64,000 bases of DNA from assembly GCF_009720835.1 (NCBI RefSeq), contig NZ_WNKZ01000005.1:62001-126000 (forward strand). Direction: 5' to 3'. The notes under the pieces are model-generated. The model did no database searches. It saw only the letters and a list, made by a program, of their open reading frames with translations, and had not been told where the DNA came from. The stretch is from Pseudoduganella buxea (GTDB taxonomy: Bacteria; Pseudomonadota; Gammaproteobacteria; Burkholderiales; Burkholderiaceae_D). The position numbers were made by a program, and so were the translations under genes. The first letter of the stretch is position 1; each line of letters opens with the position of its first letter. Below are positions 43,014 through 51,379 of this stretch, in pieces.

Positions 43014-43277
43014 ATGCCAGTATGCAGCACCGAAACGCTTATCGAAGAGCTGGTCGAGGCCAGTTGTGGCGACAGCCAGGACCCCCGGGCGGGTCACGCG
43101 CTGCGACAAGCCCTGTATGGCCTGGTACGTCTGGCCAGGAGCGAGCAATTGACGGCAATGCGGCAGGATACCCGGCGTGCGCTGGGCCGCCTGCGGCCGG
43201 CCGATCTGGCGCGCGCCTTGACCGGCGAGACATGCAGCCATTGCGGTCCGGAGGCGGCAGGGGATTGGCGCTCCTAG
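43014..43277 (+). CDS. Small hypothetical protein
   Basis: An 87-aa soluble protein, largely helical by composition (ALRQALYGLVRLARSEQLTA, DTRRALGRLRPADLARAL), with a CxxC near its end (ETCSHCGPEA). GAGGA lies 5-6 nt before ATG 43014; ATG 43002 is an alternative. No family recognised. It ends 6 nt before the convergent VanZ-like gene. The CxxC could bind metal, though with only two cysteines a dimer would be needed. Confidence 0.5.
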   Translation: MPVCSTETLIEELVEASCGDSQDPRAGHALRQALYGLVRLARSEQLTAMRQDTRRALGRLRPADLARALTGETCSHCGPEAAGDWRS

Positions 43278-43283
43278 GGAACC

Positions 43284-43679
43284 CTAGGCGGCCACCTTGC
43301 GGGTGGACCACAGGATCCACATCAGGCTGGCGGTGACGAGGGCGGCCGTGCAATCGACCAGCCAGTCGCCGATGGCGCCATGGCGGTAAGGCAGGAAACT
43401 CTGGACCAGTTCATCGAAGGCGCCCATGGCGGCGATGGTGGCGACGGCCTTGATGGCGCGCTGGGCCGGCAGGCCGCTGCTGCCCGTGAAGACGAGGAAG
43501 GTCAGCACGGCATAGGCGCAGGAGTGCAGCACGACGCCGGAGGCGACTTCGGCGGCATCGGCCCGGGCACCTGGAATCGACCCGACGATGACGATCAGCG
43601 CGAACATCGCCAGTGCGCTGCCATAGCGCAGGCGGGCGTGGGAGGAAGTGAGCAGCAGCGTTTTCAGCAGGTTCAGCAC
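43284..43679 (-). CDS. VanZ-like family membrane protein
   Basis: A ~131-aa protein with about four hydrophobic segments (SALAMFALIVIVGSIPG, VVLHSCAYAVLTFLVFTG, AIKAVATIAAMGAFDELVQS, IGDWLVDCTAALVTASLMWI). The DELVQSFLPYRHGAIGDWLVDC block is the VanZ-like signature (ExxQxxxxxRxxxxxDxxxN-type with C in place of N). Start is uncertain: GTG 43679 gives a plausible cytosolic leader but no ribosome site. It follows a strong terminator at 43729-43756 on the same strand. Function unknown beyond distant similarity to teicoplanin-resistance VanZ. Confidence 0.75.
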   Translation of the reverse strand: MLNLLKTLLLTSSHARLRYGSALAMFALIVIVGSIPGARADAAEVASGVVLHSCAYAVLTFLVFTGSSGLPAQRAIKAVATIAAMGAFDELVQSFLPYRHGAIGDWLVDCTAALVTASLMWILWSTRKVAA

Positions 43680-43728
43680 GGTGGTTTGGCGAAATGACAA
43701 GGAGGCGAAACGATAGCATGCTTCGCCG

Positions 43729-43756
43729 AAAAAAATGCCCGCTCCGGAGAGCGGGC
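43729..43756 (-). terminator. Strong intrinsic terminator upstream of the VanZ-like gene
   Basis: GCCCGCTC-TCCG-GAGCGGGC, 8 bp, then A and seven T on the minus strand. Confidence 0.85.
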
Positions 43757-43912
43757 CGCAAAACCCTGCTCGGGCCAAGAGAGCGGTGCGTCGCGCCGCG
43801 TCGCTTCCGGCAGGAACGCCGGGAGCATGCGCGCGGAAGGAATTGGGAGCGGTGTGCCGGAACCGGCACACCTGATCTGCGGCCACGCATATCGGTTGCG
43901 TGTGCAGCAGAG
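43729..43912 (-). ncRNA. Candidate structured small RNA or terminated leader
   Basis: A minus-strand -10 box TATACT (43924-43919) is followed by ~180 nt without a coding frame that folds into successive stems: CTGC-CACGCA/TGCGTG-GCAG, a perfect GGTGTGCCGG/CCGGCACACC, CCGGC/GCCGG, and a terminal GCCCGCTC/GAGCGGGC with seven T. That is the layout of a stand-alone small RNA. Since it ends 50 nt before the VanZ-like start it could instead be an attenuating leader. I do not recognise the family; the length is close to 6S RNA but I cannot confirm its central bubble. Confidence 0.4.
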
Positions 43913-43979
43913 GAGTTCAGTATAGGGCGTCCGTATGACGTCGCCATGACATCGCGCAACAAGCGAGCACTGCTTTTAA

Positions 43980-44200
43980 CACAATATTTTTAAGCCGGTA
44001 ATGATGAAAATATAACCATAAGTTACAAATTCTGACAAAGGTCTGTTTCAGAAGTAAGAATTTTTTGTCTTTACACAAAATTACATTCAGGAATTTCTTA
44101 TAAATAAACAGCTTTCAATCGGATAATTATCAATAAAGCAATAAATTTAGACACTTGTTGTTGATGCGCCACAACATCTGTCATTGACTGACTTTACTCC
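43980..44200. promoter_or_regulatory. AT-rich block upstream of the second TonB receptor
   Basis: About 220 nt of strikingly low GC (roughly 30% by eye) in a high-GC chromosome, with runs such as TTTTTTGTC, AAATAAAC and AATAAATTT, and no coding frame. TTGACT at 44184 is a candidate -35 with no good -10. The block lies 100-320 nt before the receptor start and is a likely nucleoid-protein or activator binding zone. Confidence 0.5.
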
Positions 44201-44298
44201 CTGTTGATGGTCTGATACGGCCCCTTAAAAGGTATGCCCGCGCGTATCGCGCAGCGATGCCGGGCAATCAAAAAATCGACCACCAGCAGGAGAGAGTC

Positions 44299-47172
44299 TT
44301 GAATCAGAAGTTGGTATTGAAGCGCAGCGTCATCGCCGTCGCGATGGCCGTTGCAGCGCAGGCAGCATTTGCCCAGGAAGCGCAAGCCCCGGTCCAGAAA
44401 GTCTTCGTGACCGGTTCGAACATCAAGCGCGCGGACAAGGAAGGTTCCTCGCCCGTGCAGACCGTGTCGGCCAAGCAGATCGCCGCCACCGGCGCCAATA
44501 CCGTGGCCGAGCTGCTGCGATCGATCCCGGCCTTCGGCTCGGGTGCATCGGTGGACGGCTCGGACGGCGGTTTCTCGAACGGCGCCAGCACCGCCTCGCT
44601 GCGCGGCCTGGGTTCCTCGTCCACGCTGATCCTGCTGAACGGCCGCCGCATCACGGCATCGGCCTACGCCGACCCGAACCAGGGCAAGTCGGCCGTGTAT
44701 GACCTGAACACGATTCCCGTGTCGGCCATCGAGCGCGTCGAAGTGTTCAAGGACGGCGCCTCCGCCGTCTACGGTTCCGACGCCATCGCCGGCGTCATCA
44801 ACTTCATCACCAAGACCGATGCCAAGGGCCTGCAACTGTCGGCCAACGTCAGCGCCAACGACGATGGCGAATACGCACGCGACAACGTCAGCGGCGTGTG
44901 GGGCTTCGGCGACCTGGAAGAGAAGGGCTGGAGCGGTTTCGTCGCCTTCGACGCCTCGAAGCGCCATCGCACGACGATCAAGGAGCAGAAGGATGTCGAG
45001 AACGAGCTGTATCGCGACATCAATGGCCGGCTGAACCCGTTCTCCAGCTCGTTGTCGGGCTCGCCGTTCTTCTACCGCGAACGCCAGCCGGGCAGCATGT
45101 CGTTCTTCAACAGCTACAACGACCGCGCCAACGTCATCAACCAGGTCAACTGCGACAAATCGCAGCAGCTGGTGGGCGACCGTGCCGCGCATAACCTGGG
45201 CGCCAGCGACACGCTGATCGGCCGCACCTTCTGCAACTTCGACACCAACGACTACTCGGAAGTGCAAGGCAAGGGCAAGGACGCCAACGTGCTGTCGCGC
45301 TTCACGTTCAAGCTCAACAACGACCTGACCGGCTTCGCCGAAGCGTCGTACAGCCGCACCCAGCGCTATTTCACGGGCGCACCCCGTGCGATGCGCTCGA
45401 CCGCGCCGACGACGGTGTTCGTCAACGGCGGCCTGCCGTCGCAGTTCCAGGTCGTGCTGCCGGTCGGCCACCCGGACAATCCGTTTGTCAACGCCCGTTC
45501 GGCCGTCGGCTTCCGCCTGATGAACTCCACCAATGCTTCCGAGAACATCAACGAAGCCTTCCGCGTCGTGGCCGGCCTGCAGGGCAGCTTCAAGGGCTGG
45601 GACTGGGAAACGGCGGCACTGTGGAACCGCAGCGAGCGTACCTCGCGCGACTTCGGCATGATGTACCTGCCGACGATCCGCCGCATCATGACGGAAAACC
45701 GCACCATCGCCCAGACCATCGCCGACCCGACCTCCACGCGCGACATCGAGGACCACGGCTTTGCCCAGGTCAAGCAGATCGATGCCAAGGCATCGACGTC
45801 GTTCGGCAAGCTGCCGGGCGGCGAAATGGGCCTGGCCTTCGGCGGCGAAATCCGCCAGGAACAGATCGGCCTGACGCCGGACATGGCGACCCAGCGAGGC
45901 GACATCATCGGCCTGGCCAACTCCACGGCCGACGGTTCGCGCATGGTCAAGTCGGCCTTCGTGGAACTGCGCACGCCGTTCTTCGACAACTTCGAGATGG
46001 ACTTCGCCGGCCGCTGGGACAAGTACCCTGCGACGAAGAGCTTCGTGCCGAAAGTGGGCGCCAAGTGGACCGCCAACGAACACTTCACCTTCCGCAGCAC
46101 CTTCGCCCAGGGCTTCCGCGCGCCGGCGCTGACCCAGGTGTCGCCAGGCGGCGTGCAGTCGTTCACGACGGTCCAGGACAGCCTGCGCTGCCCTGACGGC
46201 GTAACGCCGCTGCCGGGCGCCGACCAGCTGGACTGCTCCCGTGGCGTGTCGAGCCTGTCCGCCGCCAACCCGGCCCTGCAGCCGGAGCGTTCGCGCAGCC
46301 TGTCGTTCGGCATGATCGTCACGCCGACCAAGAACCTGGACGTGCTGATCGACTGGTACCGCATCAAGAAGGTCGACGAGACCGCCCTGCTGGGTGCCCA
46401 GACCGTCATCGACCATCCTGCCGATTACCCTGGCCTGGTGGTGCGCGACACGAACCGCAACAACTGGATCTCGGACGCCAACGGCAACCTGATCCCGAAC
46501 TCGGGCGCCATCACGCAAGTGAACCGCTCCTACGTCAACCAGGGCAGCACGGAAGTTTCCGGTATCGACCTGGAGATCACTCACCGCCTGGCACTGGGCG
46601 AGATGGGCAAGATCACGACGAACCTGAACTGGGCCTACCTGGCCGAGTACCGCCGCGCCGAACACACGGGCGACCGCGCCGCCAACACGGCAGGCTCGAA
46701 CGGCGGCCTGTCGGACTGGAACACGTCCTCGGGCGACAATCCACGCAACCGCGGCTCGCTGTCCGTCAACTGGCAGCGTGGCGACCATTCGGTCACCGCG
46801 ATCGGCAACTACGTCGGCCCCGTGTCCCTGCTGCGCCGCTCGGACAACATGGACGTCTATCCGGAAGCCTACTGCTACTACGGCACCGGCCAGCCGAAGA
46901 GCGCCTACTCGCTGGGCGGCCTGCCGAAGTTCAGCAACTACTTCCCGAACCTGAACGACTGCGCCGTCGAATCCTGGACCACGTTCGACATGAACTACAG
47001 CTACACGGGCATCAAGAACGTCGTGCTGGCGCTGAACGTGCGTAACGTGTTCGACCGCAAGGCACCGTACGATCCACGCTACGGCACCACGTCGGACTTC
47101 CAGGGCTTCAACGAGCAGCTGCATAACGGCCGCGGCCGCTACTTCCGCGTGTCGGCATCGTACAGCTTCTGA
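44299..47172 (+). CDS. TonB-dependent outer-membrane receptor
   Basis: A 957-aa receptor. Signal peptide NQKLVLKRSVIAVAMAVAA ends AAFAQ; the plug starts KVFVTGSNIKRADKEGSSPV and contains RGLGSSSTLILLNGRRITA and VERVEVFKDGASAVYGSDAI. The barrel runs to FRVSASYSF with terminal Phe. The FRAPALTQVSPGG and long loops are like the first receptor at 16545, with which it shares the leader style. TTG 44299 is taken as start because AGGAGAGAG lies 4-7 nt upstream and the leader then matches the paralogue; ATG 44257 would add 14 hydrophilic residues. The substrate is not apparent. A double hairpin/terminator follows. Confidence 0.92.
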   Translation: MNQKLVLKRSVIAVAMAVAAQAAFAQEAQAPVQKVFVTGSNIKRADKEGSSPVQTVSAKQIAATGANTVAELLRSIPAFGSGASVDGSDGGFSNGASTASLRGLGSSSTLILLNGRRITASAYADPNQGKSAVYDLNTIPVSAIERVEVFKDGASAVYGSDAIAGVINFITKTDAKGLQLSANVSANDDGEYARDNVSGVWGFGDLEEKGWSGFVAFDASKRHRTTIKEQKDVENELYRDINGRLNPFSSSLSGSPFFYRERQPGSMSFFNSYNDRANVINQVNCDKSQQLVGDRAAHNLGASDTLIGRTFCNFDTNDYSEVQGKGKDANVLSRFTFKLNNDLTGFAEASYSRTQRYFTGAPRAMRSTAPTTVFVNGGLPSQFQVVLPVGHPDNPFVNARSAVGFRLMNSTNASENINEAFRVVAGLQGSFKGWDWETAALWNRSERTSRDFGMMYLPTIRRIMTENRTIAQTIADPTSTRDIEDHGFAQVKQIDAKASTSFGKLPGGEMGLAFGGEIRQEQIGLTPDMATQRGDIIGLANSTADGSRMVKSAFVELRTPFFDNFEMDFAGRWDKYPATKSFVPKVGAKWTANEHFTFRSTFAQGFRAPALTQVSPGGVQSFTTVQDSLRCPDGVTPLPGADQLDCSRGVSSLSAANPALQPERSRSLSFGMIVTPTKNLDVLIDWYRIKKVDETALLGAQTVIDHPADYPGLVVRDTNRNNWISDANGNLIPNSGAITQVNRSYVNQGSTEVSGIDLEITHRLALGEMGKITTNLNWAYLAEYRRAEHTGDRAANTAGSNGGLSDWNTSSGDNPRNRGSLSVNWQRGDHSVTAIGNYVGPVSLLRRSDNMDVYPEAYCYYGTGQPKSAYSLGGLPKFSNYFPNLNDCAVESWTTFDMNYSYTGIKNVVLALNVRNVFDRKAPYDPRYGTTSDFQGFNEQLHNGRGRYFRVSASYSF

Positions 47173-47185
47173 TGCACTGAACGAC

Positions 47186-47247
47186 GCTGCCGGCCCGCGC
47201 CGGCAGCTGTCAAAAACCGCCGCACCGCGAGGTCCGGCGGTTTTTTT
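47186..47247 (+). terminator. Hairpin plus intrinsic terminator after the TonB receptor
   Basis: First GCTGCCGG/CCGGCAGC (47186-47207), then AAAAACCGCCG/CGGCGGTTTTTTT (47212-47247) with a 7-nt T-run. Confidence 0.85.
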
Positions 47248-47269
47248 ATGGCCGCGCAAAAAGCTGGAC

Positions 47270-47295
47270 AAAAAAAAGCCCGCTACGAAGCGGGC
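47270..47295 (-). terminator. Intrinsic terminator of the SDR gene
   Basis: Minus strand GCCCGCT-TCGT-AGCGGGC followed by eight T, about 120 nt beyond the SDR stop. It converges with the receptor terminator. Confidence 0.8.
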
Positions 47296-47416
47296 TTGAA
47301 ACTATTATCTTGGAGGAGAATAGTGGAGACAGGTGCAAGTATGCTGCGTCGCCACATATACGTCCAATTTTCGTTTTCGATAAGCGTTATAGAAAAACCC
47401 TATAACTCAACGGTGA

Positions 47417-48181
47417 CTAGTCGCGCACGGGAACCGTGTAGTTCAGGGCCATGCGGCCGCCATCGACATACATCGTCTGGCCCGTCATGTAGCTGGCATC
47501 GTCGCTGGCCAGGAAGGCGGCGATGGACGCCACTTCCTCGGGCTCGCCGCAGCGGCCCAGCGGCGTGCGCGACAGGATCGTGTGGCGCGCCTGGGGGCTC
47601 CCCAGCACGGCTTCCCTGGCCAGCTCGGTAAGGATGGTGCCGGGGCCGATGCCGTTGACGCGGATGCCGTGCGGCGCCAGGTTCAGGGCCATCACCTTGG
47701 TCAGCTGGTTGATGCCGCCCTTGGACACCACATACGGCACCTGGTTCGGGATCGCCAGTTCCGCATTGACGCTGGACATATTGATGATGCAGCCCGAACC
47801 TTGTTCCACCATCACGCGGGCGGCGGCCTGGCCGCACAGGAACATCGACTTCAGGTTGATGCGCAGCACGCGGTCGAAGTCGTCTTCGGTCAGGTCGAGG
47901 AAATCGGCCGCGTGCGTGACGCCGGCGTTGTTGACGAGGATGTCGATGCGCCCGAAGGCGGCCACCGTGGCGGCCACCAGCGCGTCGACGTCGGTCTTGA
48001 TGCCGACGTCGGCCTGGCAGAAGCGGGCCGCGTCGCCCAGGGCTTCGGCGGCCTGGATGCCCTCGGGGCGGATATCGGCCAGCATCACGCGCGCGCCCTC
48101 GGCGACCAGGCGCTGCGCGATGGCCAGGCCGATGCCGCGCGTGGCGCCCGTGACGATGGCGGTTTTGTTGGTCAGTCTCAT
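47417..48181 (-). CDS. SDR-family NAD(P)-dependent oxidoreductase
   Basis: A 254-aa classical short-chain dehydrogenase. Cofactor motif AIVTGATRGIGLAIAQ (about 8-23), ADIRPEG suggesting NAD preference (Asp after beta2), LVNNAGVTH, catalytic Ser in NMSSVNAEL, and YVVSKGGINQL with Tyr-x3-Lys. The C-terminus MTGQTMYVDGGRMALNY is typical. ATG 48181 has GGAAGCG upstream; a TTG at 48196 would add five residues. It lies upstream of no partner on its strand, and substrate is unknown (FabG/glucose-dehydrogenase-like). Confidence 0.93.
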   Translation of the reverse strand: MRLTNKTAIVTGATRGIGLAIAQRLVAEGARVMLADIRPEGIQAAEALGDAARFCQADVGIKTDVDALVAATVAAFGRIDILVNNAGVTHAADFLDLTEDDFDRVLRINLKSMFLCGQAAARVMVEQGSGCIINMSSVNAELAIPNQVPYVVSKGGINQLTKVMALNLAPHGIRVNGIGPGTILTELAREAVLGSPQARHTILSRTPLGRCGEPEEVASIAAFLASDDASYMTGQTMYVDGGRMALNYTVPVRD

Positions 48182-48229
48182 GATCGCTTCCGGCAAGTGA
48201 AAGAAGCGGATTCTAGCAGCGCCCGGGCC

Positions 48230-48754
48230 TTACAGGATGACGGCCTCGTTCGACAACTGGTTCGGCCGCGAGCCGTCCGCCGGGAAGTGCCGCTGCAGCA
48301 GGTCGGCCAGCTGGTTCAGGGCCGCCACGGTGCTGTCGTGGAAGTCGCCCTTGGCGAACCCGGCCGTCATCGTGCGGCAGACGGCCTGCCACTCCGTGTC
48401 GGCGATCACGCGCCCGACATGGCGGTCGGCGACGATATCGACTTCGCGCGACGCCAGGTTCACGTAGATCAGCACGCCGCAGTTTTCCTCCGTGTCCCAT
48501 ACGCCGTATTCGGCGAACAGGGCGCGGGCCCGTTCGCGGTTGGTGACGTTGGCCAGGGCGGCGTCGAAGCTGAGCGACGGTTCGACGATCAGCCGCACTT
48601 CCGCGCGGTGGCGCCGTTCGCCGTCGGCGATGGTCGCCGCAATGGCTTCCAGGGTCCTGGGCGGGAAGCATTGCCGCCCCTTCGAGGAACCCGTGAACAG
48701 GTGGCGCAGCGCACGGCGCAGGCGTCCCATGAATGTGGTGGGCAAGGTGCTCAT
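48230..48754 (-). CDS. TPM-domain protein, cytosolic
   Basis: A 174-aa protein with a TPM (TLP18.3/Psb32/MOLO-1) domain and no signal peptide: TLEAIAATIADGERRHRAEV, VRLIVEPSLSFDAALANVTN, RARALFAEYGVWDTEENCGV, LIYVNLASREVDIVADRHVG. It begins at an ATG overlapping the stop of the larger TPM gene by one base (TAATG), so the two are translationally coupled. With LemA they form a three-gene operon widely seen in bacteria. The family is linked to envelope or photosystem maintenance; a biochemical role is not established. Confidence 0.88.
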   Translation of the reverse strand: MSTLPTTFMGRLRRALRHLFTGSSKGRQCFPPRTLEAIAATIADGERRHRAEVRLIVEPSLSFDAALANVTNRERARALFAEYGVWDTEENCGVLIYVNLASREVDIVADRHVGRVIADTEWQAVCRTMTAGFAKGDFHDSTVAALNQLADLLQRHFPADGSRPNQLSNEAVIL

Positions 48755-49767
48755 TACCAGTCTCCCGAGGCGCCGCCGCCGTCGAATGTGCCGCCGCCAC
48801 CGCCGCCGAAACCGCCGCCGCCGCCAAAGCCGCCACCGCCGCCGCGGCCGCCGCTACTGAGCACGCTGCCGATGACGCTGCCGATGACGACGCCGGCCGC
48901 ATCCGAGCCCCAGCCGGAACGGTGCAGGCCCCGCTTGCGGCTGCCGCCGCGCAGGATCGGCAGCAGCACGAAGACGCCGAACAGCAGCGCCGGCCAGAAC
49001 CAGCCGCCGCCCTCGTCGGCTTGCCGGGCAGGGGCCTGGCGCGCCTCGGGGGCGGGGAAGTTCTCCTTGTCCAGCAAGGTGGCGATGGCGCTGACACCGG
49101 CGGCCAGGCCGCCGTAATAATCATTGTTGCGGAAATGGGGCGCGATGACATCCTGCAGCACGCGCTTCGACTGCGCATCCGTCAGCACGCCCTGCACGCC
49201 ACGCCCGGCCTCGATGCGCAGCCGGCGCAGCGCGGAAGGGTTGTCCTTCGCCACCACCAGCAGCACGCCGTCGTCGACGCCCTTGCGGCCCAGCTTCCAG
49301 GCGTCCGTCACGCGGATGCTGTACTGCTCGATCGCTTCGGGCGCCGTGGTGGGCACCGTCAGCACGGCGATCTGGCTGCCCGTCTTGGTTTCGTAGTCGG
49401 CCAGCACGGCTTCGAGCGCCGTGCGCTGCTCGGGTGTGAGCAGCTTGCCCTGGTCGGTCACGCGCGCCTTCAGTTCCGGTACGGGCACGAAACCCGTGTC
49501 GTCGGCCCGGGCGGCCTCGACCACGAGCAGCGCGAAGCAGGCCAGGATGACGACGATCGCATAGCGCACCAGCCAGTGATTCAGCCAGCGCCCGGACGGC
49601 CGCGTCACCCAGCCGCGCAGGCCCCGGCGCCGGCCACGGCCGCGCACGTCGCGCTCGTGACCCACCTCGGCCGTGCCCAGGTACTTGTCTTCGGCCGGAT
49701 GGTCGCTGGTACGCCGCCGCCCCGGCGCGGGGCTGGGTGATGCGTGATCCGTTGGGCCGAGCGGCAT
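48754..49767 (-). CDS. TPM-domain membrane protein (YgcG-like) with Gly-rich tail
   Basis: A 337-aa protein. A basic cytosolic extension of ~65 residues precedes TM1 ([18 protein letters not shown]), then a periplasmic TPM domain ([79 protein letters not shown]), TM2 ([17 protein letters not shown]) and a glycine tail of GGGGG-F units ending in SGDW. The long Arg-rich extension before TM1 is unusual for the family, but AAGGAAA sits 5-8 nt before ATG 49767, supporting it. It lies 9 nt after lemA. Confidence 0.9.
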   Translation of the reverse strand: MPLGPTDHASPSPAPGRRRTSDHPAEDKYLGTAEVGHERDVRGRGRRRGLRGWVTRPSGRWLNHWLVRYAIVVILACFALLVVEAARADDTGFVPVPELKARVTDQGKLLTPEQRTALEAVLADYETKTGSQIAVLTVPTTAPEAIEQYSIRVTDAWKLGRKGVDDGVLLVVAKDNPSALRRLRIEAGRGVQGVLTDAQSKRVLQDVIAPHFRNNDYYGGLAAGVSAIATLLDKENFPAPEARQAPARQADEGGGWFWPALLFGVFVLLPILRGGSRKRGLHRSGWGSDAAGVVIGSVIGSVLSSGGRGGGGGFGGGGGFGGGGGGTFDGGGASGDW

Positions 49768-49776
49768 GGCGTTTCC

Positions 49777-50376
49777 TTATTTCTTGTTGAAGTCGACGGC
49801 CGGGGCCGACGAGATGGCTTTCTCGTTCTCCACCTGGAAGCTCGGCCGCACTTCATAGCCGAACATCATCGCCGTCAGGTTGGTGGGGAAGCGGCGCGCC
49901 AGGATGTTGTAGTCCTGGACCGAGGCGATATAGCGCTGGCGGGCCACGGTGATGCGGTTCTCCGTTCCTTCCAGCTGCGACTGCAGGTCGCGGAAGCTGG
50001 TGTCGGCCTTCAGGTCCGGATACTTTTCCGACACCACCATCAGGCGCGACAGCGCCTGCGACAACTGGCCCTGGGCCTGCTGGAACTTCTGGAACGCGGC
50101 CGGATCGTTCAGCACTTCCGGCGTCACCTGCATGCTGGTGGCCTGGGCCCGCGCCTTCGTCACCGCTTCCAGGGTTTCCCGCTCGTGCGAGGCGTACCCC
50201 TTGACGGTGTTGACGAGATTCGGGATCAGGTCGGCCCGGCGCTGGTACTGGTTGACCACTTCGCCCCACGCGGCCTTGACGCCTTCATCCTTGCTCTGGA
50301 AGTCGTTGTAGCCGCAGCCAGTCAGTGCCACGGCCATGACGGCCAGTGCGATCCATCGTTCGAACCTGTTGCGCAT
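49777..50376 (-). CDS. LemA family lipoprotein
   Basis: A 199-aa protein. Signal [20 protein letters not shown] with lipobox LTGC (Cys21), so it should be lipid-anchored. The LemA core is clear: [40 protein letters not shown], and [19 protein letters not shown]. It is helical coiled-coil-like in the middle. It is first in an operon with two TPM-domain genes. The divergent neighbour is pyrF. The family is broad and its role unsettled. Confidence 0.93.
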   Translation of the reverse strand: MRNRFERWIALAVMAVALTGCGYNDFQSKDEGVKAAWGEVVNQYQRRADLIPNLVNTVKGYASHERETLEAVTKARAQATSMQVTPEVLNDPAAFQKFQQAQGQLSQALSRLMVVSEKYPDLKADTSFRDLQSQLEGTENRITVARQRYIASVQDYNILARRFPTNLTAMMFGYEVRPSFQVENEKAISSAPAVDFNKK

Positions 50377-50499
50377 GATTTCTCCTTATTGGGTGCCCGT
50401 CGAATCAGGGTGTGTTGGACTATACACGCAATGGGAGTGGGGTTTTGTACGGTGCAGCACATAGCACCCGTCCGGCAACGCCCGCTACCATCGAACCTT

Positions 50500-50505
50500 T
50501 ATAAT
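50500..50505 (+). promoter_or_regulatory. Probable -10 element of pyrF
   Basis: TATAAT at 50500-50505, 37 nt before the pyrF start; no good -35 was seen. Confidence 0.4.
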
Positions 50506-50541
50506 AATGGGTTTGCAACGAAACAAATTAAAGGGGCTGTC

Positions 50542-51360
50542 GTGACTTTCATCAATAAACTGGACGCTGCGTGGGCAGCCAACGACTCCCTGCTGTGCGT
50601 CGGCCTGGACCCGGACATGGCGCGCCTGCCGGCCCAGTTCCAGTCGGCCCCGGACGGCATCTACCGCTTCTGTACCGAAATCATCGACGCCACGGCGGAC
50701 CTGGCATGCGCCTTCAAGCCGCAGATCGCGTATTTCGCGGCGCTGGGCGCGGAGCAGCAACTGGAACGCATCTGCGCCTACCTGCGCGACAAGCACCCCC
50801 ATATCCCGCTGATCCTCGATTCGAAGCGGGGCGATATCGGCGCCACGGCGAAGCAGTACGCGCGCGAGGCCTACGACCGCTATGGCGCCGACGCCGTCAC
50901 TGTCAGCCCCTACATGGGCAGCGATTCGGTGGAGCCGTACATGGAATGGCGTGACCGGGGCGTGATCGTGCTGTGCCGCACGTCGAACCCGGGCGGCTCG
51001 GACCTGCAGTTCCTGGAAGTGAACGGGCGCCCCCTGTACCAGCACGTAGCGCAACTGGTGGCGGACAAGTGGAACCACAACGGCCAGTGCGCCCTCGTCG
51101 TCGGCGCCACCTTCCCGGAAGAACTGGCGCAGGTACGTGCCATCGTCGGCGACATGCCGCTGCTGGTGCCGGGCATCGGCGCCCAGGGCGGCGACGTCAA
51201 CGCCACCGTCACGGCCGGCCGGACGGACAGCGGCAAGGGCATGATGATCAATTCCTCCCGCGCCATCCTGTACGCCACGGCGGCGGCGGGCGAAGACTTC
51301 GCGCAGGCAGCCCGGCGCGTCGCCCGCGAAACGCGCGACGCCATCAACGCGGCGCGCTGA
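50542..51360 (+). CDS. pyrF: Orotidine 5'-phosphate decarboxylase
   Basis: Final step of UMP synthesis, decarboxylating OMP. The 272-aa protein belongs to the longer group 2 (TIGR02127-type) enzymes: [14 protein letters not shown], the catalytic Lys-Asp region [51 protein letters not shown] and [16 protein letters not shown]. The start is GTG 50542 with AAAGGGG 7-8 nt upstream. A sequence typical of the DxKxxD variant is present (DSKRGDIG). The gene is monocistronic and divergent from lemA. Confidence 0.95.
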   Translation: MTFINKLDAAWAANDSLLCVGLDPDMARLPAQFQSAPDGIYRFCTEIIDATADLACAFKPQIAYFAALGAEQQLERICAYLRDKHPHIPLILDSKRGDIGATAKQYAREAYDRYGADAVTVSPYMGSDSVEPYMEWRDRGVIVLCRTSNPGGSDLQFLEVNGRPLYQHVAQLVADKWNHNGQCALVVGATFPEELAQVRAIVGDMPLLVPGIGAQGGDVNATVTAGRTDSGKGMMINSSRAILYATAAAGEDFAQAARRVARETRDAINAAR

Positions 51361-51379
51361 CGGCCGTCGTGTTGCAGCA

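Noticed and set aside
44194-47271. A 1025-codon minus-strand frame
   Set aside because: Antisense shadow of the second TonB receptor.
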